A stretch of 64,000 nucleotides of DNA from Lachnospiraceae bacterium (GTDB lineage: Bacteria > Bacillota > Clostridia > Lachnospirales > Lachnospiraceae). Positions 35,137 through 44,563 of this stretch are shown here, piece by piece; the first letter of the stretch is position 1; each line of letters starts with the position of its first letter. Below the pieces are notes generated by a model. It did no database searches. It had not been told where the DNA came from and saw only the letters and a program-made list of their open reading frames with translations. The translations under genes were made by a program, and so were the position numbers. The stretch covers positions 124,001 through 188,000 of the forward strand of contig JAAWAC010000002.1 in NCBI GenBank assembly GCA_022791975.1, in the 5' to 3' direction.

Positions 35137-36669
35137 ATGAATTTGAGCAATGCCATTTTGGCCCATAAATTAAAGTCCAACTTTACCTTTCAGTGCAAGA
35201 AGAACCTGTCCCACCTGTTAAATCTGGAGCAGATTCTCTTTTTCTGCGAGGGGGATGAGCTGTTGGAACATAAGATATATATCTGTACCCGGGAACAGAA
35301 GCCGGAACGGCTAAAGGATTTTCCAGAAAAGTCCTTGCTGCTTTCCATCGGGGATCTCTATGAGGGCACGGCCAGCCGATACGCCCATGTGTTTGAGTTT
35401 GCTTCGGACACCAGCGCTTGCCAGCTGTTCAATGCAATCCAGCGTATCTTTGACTATTACAATCAGTGGGAGCAGAAGCTTTCCCTTCTGGCTGTGGAGG
35501 GAAACGTGCAGGAAATGCTGGATATCAGCTTTCGGATCTTTCATAATCCCCTGATCCTTACATCGGCTGATTATTTTATCATTGCCTATTCCAGTATTAT
35601 CGACACCAAGCCGGAGCTCTCTGGCCTGGTGGACCCAGACACCATTTTTGAATACAATAAGGAATATAAGGAGGATGACGAGAGTCAGGACTACAAGAAG
35701 CGGACCGGCGCCTTTTTCTTTCCGGGGTATATTACGGGAACCAAAAGCCTTTGCGTCAATCTGTTTGAGCATGAGAAGTATGCCTATCGCCTGACTATGA
35801 TGGAGGAGTTGGTACGCTTTTCTCCTTTTGAGGGAGAGATTTTAGAGCGGCTGGCGGAAGCGATACAGACCGCTCTGTCCAAGCAGCTCTATGTGCAGAC
35901 GGATATGGGGTACCGGCTGGATCGCATCCTCTCGGAGATTTTGGCCGGAAATAGTACGGATCAGGAGGTAATCAGCCAGTGGTTTTCCGAGTTTGGATGG
36001 CGAATGGGACACTCCTACTTCTGTATTACTCTCAAGCTCGCGGCTCTTGATCTGGAAAATATGACCATGCGCTTTATCAGCAGCCATATTGAGAAGCTTC
36101 TTCCTCACGCCTGTGCTTTTCCTTATGAAAATTATATTTCCATTTTTGTAAATCTCACCCGGTTTGGAGGGGACATGGATGAGGCTATGGGAAAGATCGT
36201 CTATTTTCTTCGGGACAGCTTTTTAAAGGCGGGGATCAGCAATGAATTTACAGGCTTTGGGGACCTGCCCCATTACTACAGGCAGTCTGTCATCGCCCTG
36301 GAGGTGGGAAATCAGAAATTTCCCTATAAATGGGTACATCGGTTTGATGATATTGCCCTGGACTATCTGCTGAACCAGTGTCGGGGAGAGCTGCCAGAGC
36401 AGCTGGTGTGTTCCCGAAAGATACTGAACCTGAAAAAATATGATGAGCTTCACAACACAGATTATTTTCACACCCTTCATGTGTATGTGAAAAATCACCT
36501 GAATGCGGTGCAGACAGCGAAACTTTTATTTATTCATCGAAGCACCTTTCTATACCGGATGGAAAAGATCAAGGAGCTGCTGCGGATGGAGCTGGATGAC
36601 TACGACACCCTTCTCTATGTGATGATTACCTTTAAAATCATGGAGGAGGACGAGCAGTTAGAGGAATAA
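35137..36669 (+). CDS. PucR/CdaR-type transcriptional regulator
   Basis: In this 510-residue protein, the C-terminal about 65 residues match the PucR helix-turn-helix (Y-D-E-L-HNTDYFHTLHVYVKNHLNAVQTAKLLFIHRSTFLYRMEKIKELL). A GGDEF-like middle domain (residues about 280-400) precedes it and the N-terminal half is an uncharacterised sensor region. Such proteins usually activate nearby catabolic genes in response to a metabolite. Here the divergent corrinoid-reactivator gene is a plausible target, but this is inference. It ends at a terminator that leads into spoIVA. Confidence 0.82.
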   Translation: MNLSNAILAHKLKSNFTFQCKKNLSHLLNLEQILFFCEGDELLEHKIYICTREQKPERLKDFPEKSLLLSIGDLYEGTASRYAHVFEFASDTSACQLFNAIQRIFDYYNQWEQKLSLLAVEGNVQEMLDISFRIFHNPLILTSADYFIIAYSSIIDTKPELSGLVDPDTIFEYNKEYKEDDESQDYKKRTGAFFFPGYITGTKSLCVNLFEHEKYAYRLTMMEELVRFSPFEGEILERLAEAIQTALSKQLYVQTDMGYRLDRILSEILAGNSTDQEVISQWFSEFGWRMGHSYFCITLKLAALDLENMTMRFISSHIEKLLPHACAFPYENYISIFVNLTRFGGDMDEAMGKIVYFLRDSFLKAGISNEFTGFGDLPHYYRQSVIALEVGNQKFPYKWVHRFDDIALDYLLNQCRGELPEQLVCSRKILNLKKYDELHNTDYFHTLHVYVKNHLNAVQTAKLLFIHRSTFLYRMEKIKELLRMELDDYDTLLYVMITFKIMEEDEQLEE

Positions 36670-36676
36670 TAAGAAG

Positions 36677-36725
36677 GACCCCTTGCATATATTGCAGTAG
36701 CATAGATATGGAAGGGGTATTTTTA
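36677..36725 (+). terminator. Terminator after the regulator overlapping the spoIVA ribosome binding site
   Basis: ACCCCTTGCATAT (36679-36691) pairs with ATATGGAAGGGGT (ending 36718) with one mismatch, followed by ATTTTTA. The 3' arm contains GGAAGGGG, which is the ribosome binding site for the spoIVA ATG at 36728. Confidence 0.8.
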
Positions 36726-36727
36726 TT

Positions 36728-38200
36728 ATGGAAGGTTTTCATGTGTACAAGGATATACAGGCCAGAACCAAGGGCGAAATTTATATTGGCGTGGTAGGAC
36801 CTGTGCGGACGGGAAAATCCACCTTTATCAAGCGGTTTATGGACTTGTGCGTGTTGCCGGAGATGGAGGATGAGCACGAAAAGAACCGGACCCGGGATGA
36901 GTTGCCACAATCTGCCGCTGGGCGCACCATTATGACTACGGAGCCCAAGTTTATTCCCAAGGAAGCAGCCCAGATTCAGCTTTCAGAGGATATTATGGCA
37001 AAGATTCGCCTCATTGATTGTGTAGGCTATATGGTTCCCGGAAGTGAGGGCCATATGGAGGGGGAGGGAGAGCGCATGGTAAAGACTCCCTGGTTTGAGG
37101 AGGAGGTTCCCTTTACCCAGGCGGCGGAGCTGGGAACCAAGAAGGTAATTGCAGAGCATTCCACCATTGGGATCGTGGTCACCTGCGATGGCTCCTTTTC
37201 TGACATTCCCCGGGAAAACTACATTGATGCGGAGGAGCGGACCGTGGGAGAGCTGAAAAGCATCGGCAAGCCCTTTGTGGTGCTTTTAAATACGGAGAAG
37301 CCCTACGGGGACAGTGCTGTGCAGTTGGCGGAGCGGCTACAGGAAAAGTATGGGGTCACGGTGCTACCTATGAACTGTGCCCAGCTTCGAAAGGATGATA
37401 TCACCAAGATTCTGGAGCAGGTTCTCTATGAATTTCCTATTACCAGCCTGGAATTTTACATGCCCAAATGGGTGGAAATGCTGCCAGCCGAGCATCGAAT
37501 CAAGGCGGACATTATCCGGCAAGTCCAGGAGGCTGGGAAGAATCTGTTTACCATCCGGGATGTGCAGGGAAGTCCCATTGGAGCGGAGGGTCCCTATGTA
37601 GAGCGGATGAAGACAGAGCAGATCCATATGGACAGTGGCCGGGTCTGCGTGTACATAGATGTGGCAGAGCGATATTATTATGAGATGCTGGGAGAGCTTT
37701 CTGGCAGCAATATTTCCGGAGAGTATGAGTTGGTCTCCCTGATTCGGGAATTGTCGAAAATGAAGGCGGAATATGCCCGGGTGCAGAGCGCTATGGAGAG
37801 TGTGCGAACCAAAGGATATGGAGTGGTATCCCCGGATCGATCGGAAATTCGTCTGGAGGAGCCTCAGCTGATGAAGCAGGGAAATAAGTATGGGGTGAAG
37901 ATCCGGTCTCTGTCTCCCAGCATCCATATGATTCGGGCCAATATTGAGACGGAGATCGCCCCCATTGTGGGCAGCGAGGAGCAGGCCAAGGATCTCATTG
38001 CCTATATACAGGAGGCAGAAAAGAGTGAGGAGGGTATCTGGGGCACCAACATATTCGGAAAATCCCTGGAGGAAATGGTGGACGACGGAATCCGCAGCAA
38101 AATCTATCAGATTGGGGACGAGAGTCAGGTGAAGCTTCAGGACACTATGCAAAAAATTGTCAATGAAAGCAATGGTGGCTTGGTGTGTATCATTATCTAG
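36728..38200 (+). CDS. spoIVA: Stage IV sporulation protein A
   Basis: The 490-residue protein has the P-loop GPVRTGKST at residues 24-32, in I-Y-I-GVVGPVRTGKSTFIKRFM, followed by RTIMTTEPKFIPKEAA and the LIDCVGYMVPG block. SpoIVA is a TRAFAC-type ATPase that polymerises on the forespore surface and forms the coat basement layer. The C-terminal anchor G-LVCIII is conserved. The length matches the family. Its ribosome binding site lies in the upstream terminator stem. A forespore/mother-cell sigma promoter could not be placed. Confidence 0.96.
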   Translation: MEGFHVYKDIQARTKGEIYIGVVGPVRTGKSTFIKRFMDLCVLPEMEDEHEKNRTRDELPQSAAGRTIMTTEPKFIPKEAAQIQLSEDIMAKIRLIDCVGYMVPGSEGHMEGEGERMVKTPWFEEEVPFTQAAELGTKKVIAEHSTIGIVVTCDGSFSDIPRENYIDAEERTVGELKSIGKPFVVLLNTEKPYGDSAVQLAERLQEKYGVTVLPMNCAQLRKDDITKILEQVLYEFPITSLEFYMPKWVEMLPAEHRIKADIIRQVQEAGKNLFTIRDVQGSPIGAEGPYVERMKTEQIHMDSGRVCVYIDVAERYYYEMLGELSGSNISGEYELVSLIRELSKMKAEYARVQSAMESVRTKGYGVVSPDRSEIRLEEPQLMKQGNKYGVKIRSLSPSIHMIRANIETEIAPIVGSEEQAKDLIAYIQEAEKSEEGIWGTNIFGKSLEEMVDDGIRSKIYQIGDESQVKLQDTMQKIVNESNGGLVCIII

Positions 38201-38286
38201 CGTTTTCCCCTGCGAAAACCAACATCCAGCAAATGAAAAAGAAAAGTAAATAAATAACAGGAAAAGAAAATAAAAAGTAAAAATTG

Positions 38287-38315
38287 TTTACGTTCTTTCC
38301 AATGTGTGCTATAGT
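38287..38315 (+). promoter_or_regulatory. Promoter and hairpin leader of the purine permease
   Basis: TTTACG (38287-38292), 17 bases, TATAGT (38310-38315). The short leader has a perfect 8-base hairpin, GGCGCAGC (from 38339) with GCTGCGCC (to about 38371). The conserved purine-riboswitch loops are absent. Confidence 0.65.
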
Positions 38316-38396
38316 GTTTCTGTAGTTTTATATGAAGGGCGCAGCTGTGTCCAGGAGGAAGCCGCTGCGCCTGTCAAACACAGGAAGGGATAAAAA

Positions 38397-39764
38397 ATGT
38401 TGGAGAGAGTGTTTAAACTGAATGAAAACAAGACTACCGTGAAAACGGAAATCTTGGCAGGCATCACCACGTTTATGACCATGGCATATATACTGGCTGT
38501 AAATCCCAGTATCTTAAGTGTCACCGGCATGGATCAGGGAGCGGTGTTTACCGCTACTGTGGTGGCTTCTTTTTTGGGAACCGTGTGTATGGCTCTGTTT
38601 GCCAATTATCCGTTTGCGCTGGCACCTGGTATGGGTCTTAACGCCTATTTTGCCTATACCGTTGTTTTGGGGATGGGGTACCCCTGGCAGGCTGCTTTGG
38701 CAGCTGTTTTTGTGGAGGGTGTGATTTTTATTGTGCTGTCCCTGTTTCATATCCGGGAGGCCATCTTTAATTCCATTCCCATAAATCTGAAAAAGGCGGT
38801 TTCCGTAGGTATCGGTTTCTTCATTGCCTTTATCGGCCTGCAGAATGCAAAAATTGTTGTGGGAGGAGCTACACTTGTGGAATTTTTCTCTCTGGATGCT
38901 ATTGAAGGGGGCACCATGAAGGATGTGGGAATCACGGTGCTCCTGGCCATTATCGGCGTGTTTATTACCTCGATTCTGGTAATTAAAAAGGTAAAGGGAA
39001 ATATCCTCTGGGGAATTCTCATAACCTGGCTGCTGGGCATTATCTGCCAGTTTACCGGGCTCTATGTGCCTAATCCAGAGTTGGGCTTTTATGGACTTCT
39101 TCCAAATTTTTCCAATGGACTTTCCATTCCCAGTCTGGCACCTATCTTCTTAAAGCTGGATTTTACCTCCATTCCTATCCAGGAGTTTATCGTAATTATC
39201 CTGGCATTCCTCTTTGTGGATATGTTTGATACCCTGGGAACCCTTATTGGTGTGGCCTCCAAGGCGGACATGCTGGACAAGGATGGCAAGCTTCCCCGCA
39301 TCAAGGGCGCTCTTTTGGCAGATGCCGTAGCTACCACGGCTGGCGCAGTGCTGGGTACTTCTACAACCACGACCTTTGTGGAGAGCGCTTCCGGTGTTTC
39401 GGAGGGTGGACGGACGGGCCTCACAGCCATGACTACAGCGGTGCTCTTTGCCCTGTCCCTATTGCTGTCCCCTATTTTCCTGGCCATTCCTTCTTTTGCC
39501 ACAGCGCCGGCTCTGATTGTAGTGGGCTTCTATATGGTGAATCAGGTGGGGAGCATTGATTTTTCCGATTTCGGAGAGGGAATCCCGGCCTTTATCTGTA
39601 TTGCAGCCATGCCCTTTTTCTACAGTATTTCTGAGGGCATTTCCATGGGCGTGATCTCCTATGTGATTTTGAATCTGCTGGGCGGAAAGGCAAAGGAGAA
39701 GAAAATCAGCATTGTCATGTATGTTCTGGCAATCCTGTTTTTGGCAAAATATTTTTTGATATAA
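38397..39764 (+). CDS. NCS2-family nucleobase permease (AzgA/PbuG type)
   Basis: The 455-residue membrane protein of about 12-14 helices matches the AzgA branch. It begins LNENKTTVKTEILAGITTFMTMAYILAVNP, then has A-PGMGLNAYFAYTVV and the signature FLFVDMFDTLGTLIGVASKADMLD, with TTTFVESASGVSEGGRTGLTA. It takes up adenine, guanine or hypoxanthine by proton symport. Its own promoter has a hairpin leader, and a terminator separates it from the 5'-nucleotidase gene. Nucleotide salvage by the next gene fits. Confidence 0.92.
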   Translation: MLERVFKLNENKTTVKTEILAGITTFMTMAYILAVNPSILSVTGMDQGAVFTATVVASFLGTVCMALFANYPFALAPGMGLNAYFAYTVVLGMGYPWQAALAAVFVEGVIFIVLSLFHIREAIFNSIPINLKKAVSVGIGFFIAFIGLQNAKIVVGGATLVEFFSLDAIEGGTMKDVGITVLLAIIGVFITSILVIKKVKGNILWGILITWLLGIICQFTGLYVPNPELGFYGLLPNFSNGLSIPSLAPIFLKLDFTSIPIQEFIVIILAFLFVDMFDTLGTLIGVASKADMLDKDGKLPRIKGALLADAVATTAGAVLGTSTTTTFVESASGVSEGGRTGLTAMTTAVLFALSLLLSPIFLAIPSFATAPALIVVGFYMVNQVGSIDFSDFGEGIPAFICIAAMPFFYSISEGISMGVISYVILNLLGGKAKEKKISIVMYVLAILFLAKYFLI

Positions 39765-39777
39765 GAGAAAAAGAAAA

Positions 39778-39818
39778 GGGCTGCCAAAGGAAAGGTATCG
39801 TTTCCGGCGGCCTTTTTT
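39778..39818 (+). terminator. Terminator after the purine permease
   Basis: GGGCTGCC-AAAGGAAA (from 39778) pairs with TTTCC-GGCGGCC (ending 39812), then TTTTTT. Confidence 0.8.
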
Positions 39819-39834
39819 GCTTTGGAGGCGGAGA

Positions 39835-40428
39835 ATGAGTCACTTTTTTGCGCTATTGTCCCGGATAAAATATATTGACCGGTGGGCTCTGATGCGAAAT
39901 GCCCGACGGGAGAGCTTGAGCGAGCACAGTCTGGAGACAGCCATGCTAGCCCATGGGCTGGCGGTCATTGGAAATGTATACTTTCACAGAGAGTTGGATG
40001 CCCAGCGGGCGGCTCTTTTGGGATTATATCATGATGCAACGGAAATTATCACCGGGGACATGCCTACGCCGGTAAAATACCGAAACACCCGGATGAAAGA
40101 TACCTACCGGGAGATTGAGCGGGAGGCCGCAGATACCCTGTTATCTATGCTGCCAAGGGAAATGCAGCCAGCCTACAGGGATATTTTTCAGAAACAGCAG
40201 GAGGATGCTTATCTGTGGCGGCTGGTAAAGGCTGCGGACAAGCTGTCTGCCTATTTAAAATGTGTGGAGGAGGAGCAAGCGGGAAACCGGGAATTTATAA
40301 ACGCCAGGGAGGCCACCCTTAAGAGCCTCCAGGACATGGATCTACCGGAGGCCACGTTCTTCCTTTCACATTTTGCAGATGCCTACGGGAAAAATCTGGA
40401 TGAGCTCACTGGGAGGGAACAGCCATGA
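39835..40428 (+). CDS. HD-domain 5'-deoxynucleotidase (YfbR-like)
   Basis: The 197-residue protein matches YfbR: FALLSRIKYIDRWALMRNARRESLSEHSLETAMLAHGLA, the HD motif in L-G-LYHDATEIITGDMPTPVKYR, and DKLSAYLKCVEEEQ. It hydrolyses deoxyribonucleoside 5'-monophosphates. ATG 39835 has GGAGGCGGAG just upstream. The earlier TTG at 39817 lies in the terminator. The stop overlaps the endonuclease IV start by 4 bases (ATGA). Confidence 0.9.
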   Translation: MSHFFALLSRIKYIDRWALMRNARRESLSEHSLETAMLAHGLAVIGNVYFHRELDAQRAALLGLYHDATEIITGDMPTPVKYRNTRMKDTYREIEREAADTLLSMLPREMQPAYRDIFQKQQEDAYLWRLVKAADKLSAYLKCVEEEQAGNREFINAREATLKSLQDMDLPEATFFLSHFADAYGKNLDELTGREQP

Positions 40429-41258
40429 TCTATGTGGGAAACCATATTTCTTCTTCCAAAGGTTTTGCAGCCATGGGACGCCAGGCTCTGAAACTTGGAG
40501 CGAACAGCTTTGCCTTTTTTACCCGGAATCCCAGAGGAGGATCAGCCAAGGCCATTGATCCGGCAGATGTACAGGCCTATTTGTCCATAGCCAAAGAACA
40601 TGCCTTCGGGACAATCGTGGCCCATGCCCCCTATACCCTGAATGCCTGTTCCTCCAAGCCGGAGGTGCGGGAGTTTTCCTGGAGAACCTTTGGAGAGGAC
40701 CTGGAGCGCATGGAATACATTCCGGGAAACTATTATAATTTTCACCCCGGCAGCCATGTGGGACAGGGCATGAAGGAGGGGATCCGCTGGATTACTCAGA
40801 TGCTCAATACCCATTTAAAGCCAAATCAGCACACCACCGTTCTTTTGGAGACCATGGCCGGTAAGGGGAGTGAGGTGGGGGGACGCTTTGAGGAGCTTAA
40901 GGCTATTCTGGATGGGGTGGAGCAAAAGGAACATATAGGAATTTGTCTGGATACCTGCCATGTGTGGGATGCCGGCTATGACATTGTGGGACATTTAGAG
41001 GAAGTCCTGGAGGAATTTGACCAGGTGATAGGGCTTTCCTGGCTAAAAGCCCTTCATATGAATGACAGCAAAAATCCGCTAGGGGCTAAAAAGGATCGGC
41101 ATGCCCGGATTGGAGAAGGACATATAGGAGTAGAGGCCTTTGGCCGGATAGTTCGTCATTCGGCGCTAAAGGGGCGCCCTATGATCCTGGAAACTCCCAA
41201 TGAGGAGGAAGGCTGGGCCAGGGAAATCAAGCTTCTTAGAGAACAGGAAGAGATATAA
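40425..41258 (+). CDS. nfo: Deoxyribonuclease IV (AP endonuclease)
   Basis: The 277-residue TIM-barrel enzyme begins YVGNHISSSKGFAAMGRQAL, with the zinc ligands in A-HAPYTLNACS, N-F-HPGSHVG, LLETMAGKG-E, ICLDTCHVWDAGYD, MNDSKNPLGAKKDRHARIGEGHIG and LETPNEE. It cuts 5' of abasic sites. The length is normal. It is translationally coupled to the nucleotidase upstream. Confidence 0.95.
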   Translation: MIYVGNHISSSKGFAAMGRQALKLGANSFAFFTRNPRGGSAKAIDPADVQAYLSIAKEHAFGTIVAHAPYTLNACSSKPEVREFSWRTFGEDLERMEYIPGNYYNFHPGSHVGQGMKEGIRWITQMLNTHLKPNQHTTVLLETMAGKGSEVGGRFEELKAILDGVEQKEHIGICLDTCHVWDAGYDIVGHLEEVLEEFDQVIGLSWLKALHMNDSKNPLGAKKDRHARIGEGHIGVEAFGRIVRHSALKGRPMILETPNEEEGWAREIKLLREQEEI

Positions 41259-41330
41259 TGTATTCTTCTTGTATTTCTATGGGAAAACAGGTATACTAGA
41301 CATAAGAAAACAAAGGAGATGATACATGGG

Positions 41331-42932
41331 ATGAAGCTAACATTTTTAGGAGCGGCTCATGAGGTAACAGGAAGCTGTCATATGGTAGAAGCCTGCGGGA
41401 AATATATGCTGGTGGATTGCGGAATGGAGCAGGGGCCGGATATCTACGATAATCAGGAGATTCCGGTAGCGGCCTCACAGATTGATTATGTTTTTCTGAC
41501 CCATGCGCACATTGACCACTCCGGTCTGTTGCCGCTGCTTTACAAGCGGGGCTTTCGGGGAACCATCCTTACCACCCAGGCAACCCGAGATTTGTGTGAG
41601 ATTATGCTGCGTGACAGCGCACATATCCAGATGTTTGAGGCCGAGTGGAGGAACCGAAAGGCCAAGAGAGCTGGCAAGGAAGAGTATGTGCCTCTCTATG
41701 ACATGGAAGCTGCGGACGGAGCTATCCGCCTCCTTAGAGGGTGTGAATACGAGGAAACCATCCAGGTGGCAGAAGGGATACAGATCCGGTTTACAGATGT
41801 GGGACATCTTTTGGGATCTGCCTGTATTGAGCTGTGGCTGGAGGAGGGGGACCAGAAGAAAAAGTTGGTATTCTCCGGCGACATCGGCAATCTGGATCAG
41901 CCTATCTTAAAGGACCCTAAACGGATAGCTCAGGCTGACTATGTGATTATGGAGTCCACCTACGGAGACCGGAGCCACGGTGTGAAGCCGGACTATGTGG
42001 AGGCCCTCACAGAGATTCTCCAGAGTACCTTTGACAAAGGGGGCAACGTGGTGATCCCTTCCTTTGCAGTAGGGCGTACCCAGGAAATGCTGTTTTTCCT
42101 GCGGCAGATTAAAATGGAAAATCGGGTAAAGGGACACGAGGGATTTAAGGTCTATGTGGACAGTCCTCTGGCCGTCCAGGCCACCACGGTCTTTAACAAA
42201 AATCAATACAGCTGTTTTGACGAGGAGACCATGGATTTGGTGCGCCGGGGAATTAACCCCATAAGCTTTCCGGGCCTGTCTCTTTCCATCACCAGCGATG
42301 AATCCAAAGCCATTAACTTTGACAATGAGCCCAAGGTGATATTGTCGGCTTCTGGCATGTGCGAGGCAGGCCGCATTCGCCATCACCTAAAGCACAATCT
42401 GTGGCGTCCCGACAGCACGATACTCTTTGTGGGCTATCAGGCAGTGGGAACGCTGGGCCGGGCCATTGTGGAGGGAGCCAGTGAAGTCCGTCTCTTTGGA
42501 GAGCCTGTGGAGATACAGGCCAATATCCGGGTACTGGCCGGCATCAGCGGCCATGCAGATAAACAGGGATTAACAGACTGGATAAACGGTTTTGAGGAAA
42601 AGCCCCAACGGGTGTTTATTGTACATGGTGATGACACGGTCTGTGACTCTTATGCGGAATATCTTCAGGAGACCTTTGGCTACCGGACTACGGCGCCCTA
42701 TAGTGGCGGTTGCTACGATCTCCTTACAGATACTTGCCTGGAAATGGGAAATACCATTCGTCTGGAGAAACAGAAAGCACCGACGAAGAAGCGTGCCCGT
42801 GTATTCGATCGTCTGGTGGAGGCCGGAAGACGGCTGCTTGGGATTATTCAGCGCTCCGAAGGGCGTGCGAATAAGGATCTTGCCAAGTTTGCAGATCAGC
42901 TTGATGCGCTATGCGATAAATGGGACGACTAA
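41331..42932 (+). CDS. MBL-fold beta-CASP RNA/DNA hydrolase
   Basis: The 533-residue protein has the metallo-beta-lactamase motif VFLTHAHIDHSGLLPLL, the H-L-LGSACIEL and FSGDIGNLDQPIL motifs, and a beta-CASP domain (VVIPSFAVGRTQEMLF, V-YVDSPLAVQAT, V-ILSASGMCEAGRIRHHLKHNL, ISGHADKQGL). These resemble CPSF73/YsiA-like ribonucleases, but this family of short clostridial proteins lacks a C-terminal KH domain. It is possibly an RNase. Start: an ATG at 41319 overlaps the AAAGGAG site, so 41331 is preferred. Confidence 0.88.
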   Translation: MKLTFLGAAHEVTGSCHMVEACGKYMLVDCGMEQGPDIYDNQEIPVAASQIDYVFLTHAHIDHSGLLPLLYKRGFRGTILTTQATRDLCEIMLRDSAHIQMFEAEWRNRKAKRAGKEEYVPLYDMEAADGAIRLLRGCEYEETIQVAEGIQIRFTDVGHLLGSACIELWLEEGDQKKKLVFSGDIGNLDQPILKDPKRIAQADYVIMESTYGDRSHGVKPDYVEALTEILQSTFDKGGNVVIPSFAVGRTQEMLFFLRQIKMENRVKGHEGFKVYVDSPLAVQATTVFNKNQYSCFDEETMDLVRRGINPISFPGLSLSITSDESKAINFDNEPKVILSASGMCEAGRIRHHLKHNLWRPDSTILFVGYQAVGTLGRAIVEGASEVRLFGEPVEIQANIRVLAGISGHADKQGLTDWINGFEEKPQRVFIVHGDDTVCDSYAEYLQETFGYRTTAPYSGGCYDLLTDTCLEMGNTIRLEKQKAPTKKRARVFDRLVEAGRRLLGIIQRSEGRANKDLAKFADQLDALCDKWDD

Positions 42933-42953
42933 CGATGCGGGAGGACATAGGAA

Positions 42954-43727
42954 ATGGGCACAAGAGATGAAGGAAAACGGCCGCTGACAGCAAAGGAACG
43001 GCGTCAGAGAGAGCTGCGCAGGAAACGGAGACGTAAAAAGAAGATGATTCGTCTGGCTATCATAGTCTCCATGGCGATTTTGGCCATTGCACTGATTGCC
43101 TTTATTGTCTATATGGCTGTGAAGCTGGTGGGAGGACGTGTTTCCGGGGAGGAGCCCATAAAGCCCAAGGGAGAAACCTTTGTGATTATGCTGGATGCCG
43201 GGCATGGAGGAGCCGATATTGGGTTGTCCAACGGAGAGCTGGAGGAAAAGACAGTCACCATGGACATCATAGGGAAGCTTCAGGTGATGCTTGAGAGCAA
43301 TGGGTATCAGGTGGTACTCACAAGGGCGGATGACAGCCGTCTCTCAAAGGAGGAAAGGGTGCAGGCTGTCAAGGAAAGCCAGGCTGATTTGCTGGTCAGT
43401 GTGCATCTGAATTATTCGGAGGATGAATCTGCATCGGGAATAGAGACCTATTATCGAAAGGGCTCCGATCAAAGTAAGCTTTTGGCGGATAAGGTGTTGG
43501 CTTCTGCGGTTGCTGAGACCGAGGCCAAGGACGGTGGAGCCCATACGGGAGCCTTTACCATTCTGAATGATGTGGAGATTCCAGCTGTTTTGGTAGAGGT
43601 GGGATATGCCAGCAATGCCAGAGAGGCGGGAAGTCTTACGGATGATTCCTATCAGAATCTGGCAGCCAAGGGAATTGCCAAGGGAATTATTCGCAGTCTG
43701 GATTTGGAAGAGGAAGATAAAGAATAA
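42954..43727 (+). CDS. N-acetylmuramoyl-L-alanine amidase (Amidase_3, membrane-anchored)
   Basis: The 257-residue protein has a very basic N-terminus (RKRRRKKK), one membrane segment near residues 31-55, and an Amidase_3 domain. The zinc ligands appear in IMLDAGHGGADIG, then N-G-E-L-E-E-K, LLVSVHLNYSED and the catalytic Glu in IPAVLVEVGYASN. It cleaves the amide between MurNAc and L-Ala in peptidoglycan. It resembles CwlD/LytC-type enzymes. A sporulation role is possible but unproven. Confidence 0.9.
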   Translation: MGTRDEGKRPLTAKERRQRELRRKRRRKKKMIRLAIIVSMAILAIALIAFIVYMAVKLVGGRVSGEEPIKPKGETFVIMLDAGHGGADIGLSNGELEEKTVTMDIIGKLQVMLESNGYQVVLTRADDSRLSKEERVQAVKESQADLLVSVHLNYSEDESASGIETYYRKGSDQSKLLADKVLASAVAETEAKDGGAHTGAFTILNDVEIPAVLVEVGYASNAREAGSLTDDSYQNLAAKGIAKGIIRSLDLEEEDKE

Positions 43728-43735
43728 ATGAGACA

Positions 43736-43770
43736 CCGTCTGTCCCAATATCCAGGACAGGCGGTTTTCC
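43736..43770 (+). terminator. Terminator after the amidase gene
   Basis: CCGTCTGTCC (43736-43745) pairs with GGACAGGCGG (43755-43764), then TTTTCC. Confidence 0.8.
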
Positions 43771-43890
43771 ATTATTATGTGGATGGTCTGTGAGACAGGA
43801 ATGTATGGCTGTGAAATTGGGGGATACAATAAAGGTATCTGCTGAAGGATGGCGCCGAATTTCCGGCGCAGAAAGGTTAGAATTAATAAG

Positions 43891-44553
43891 ATGAATATTT
43901 ATGATATTCTGGGTCCGATTATGATAGGGCCCTCCAGCTCTCACACGGCTGGTGCTGTGCGCATAGGCCTTATCACACGGCGGCTTTTGGGAGAAGAGCC
44001 AGTGAAGGCCTGTATTTTTCTGTCCGGTTCTTTTGGAGCCACCGGACGGGGCCATGGCACGGATCGGGCTTTGGCTGCTGGTCTTTTGGGTATGAAGCCT
44101 GATGATATCCGGGTGCCGGATAGCCTCTCTTTGGCAGAAGAGAAGGGCTTACAGCTAGCTTTTGAACAGGTGGAGATCAAAGGAGCCCACCCCAATACGG
44201 CTCGGCTTCTGGTCACTGGGCAAAAAGGCCGGAGGCTGGAGGTACAAGCTTCTTCTTTGGGTGGAGGCCGCATTGGGGTGGACAAGCTGGAGGGTATCCC
44301 GGTAAGCTTTACAGGGGAAGCTCCCACATTGATTGTCCGCAATGTGGATCAACCAGGCTGTGTAGCCCAGGTCACAGGGCTTTTGGCAAAAAAAACCATA
44401 AATATTTCCACTTTGCAGCTGTACCGGGATCGCCGGGGCGGCCAGGCATTGATGGTTGTGGAGGCAGACCAGAATATTCCAGGAGAAATTTTGGAGCAGC
44501 TGGAGGACCTGGAGGGTATCCAGAGAGTCATCTATGTAAATATGGAAGAATAG
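43891..44553 (+). CDS. sdaAB: L-serine dehydratase, beta subunit
   Basis: The 220-residue protein matches the SdaAB subunit: YDILGPIMIGPSSSHTAGAVRIG at the N-terminus and R-G-HGTDRALAAGLLGMKPDD. A C-terminal ACT domain (TLIVRNVDQPGCVAQVTGLLAKKTINISTLQLYR) probably senses serine. With SdaAA it forms an oxygen-sensitive [4Fe-4S] enzyme that deaminates serine to pyruvate. ATG 43891 is the homologous start. sdaAA follows after 10 bases. Confidence 0.95.
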   Translation: MNIYDILGPIMIGPSSSHTAGAVRIGLITRRLLGEEPVKACIFLSGSFGATGRGHGTDRALAAGLLGMKPDDIRVPDSLSLAEEKGLQLAFEQVEIKGAHPNTARLLVTGQKGRRLEVQASSLGGGRIGVDKLEGIPVSFTGEAPTLIVRNVDQPGCVAQVTGLLAKKTINISTLQLYRDRRGGQALMVVEADQNIPGEILEQLEDLEGIQRVIYVNMEE

Positions 44554-44563
44554 GGGAAGCACT

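Noticed and set aside
36685-36712. Sigma-E type promoter in the loop upstream of spoIVA
   Set aside because: GCATATA and CATAGATA resemble the -35 and -10 elements but are only about 9 bases apart, too close for that sigma factor.
38316-38396. Purine riboswitch before the nucleobase permease
   Set aside because: The conserved loop sequences are missing and the leader is too short. Only a simple hairpin is present.
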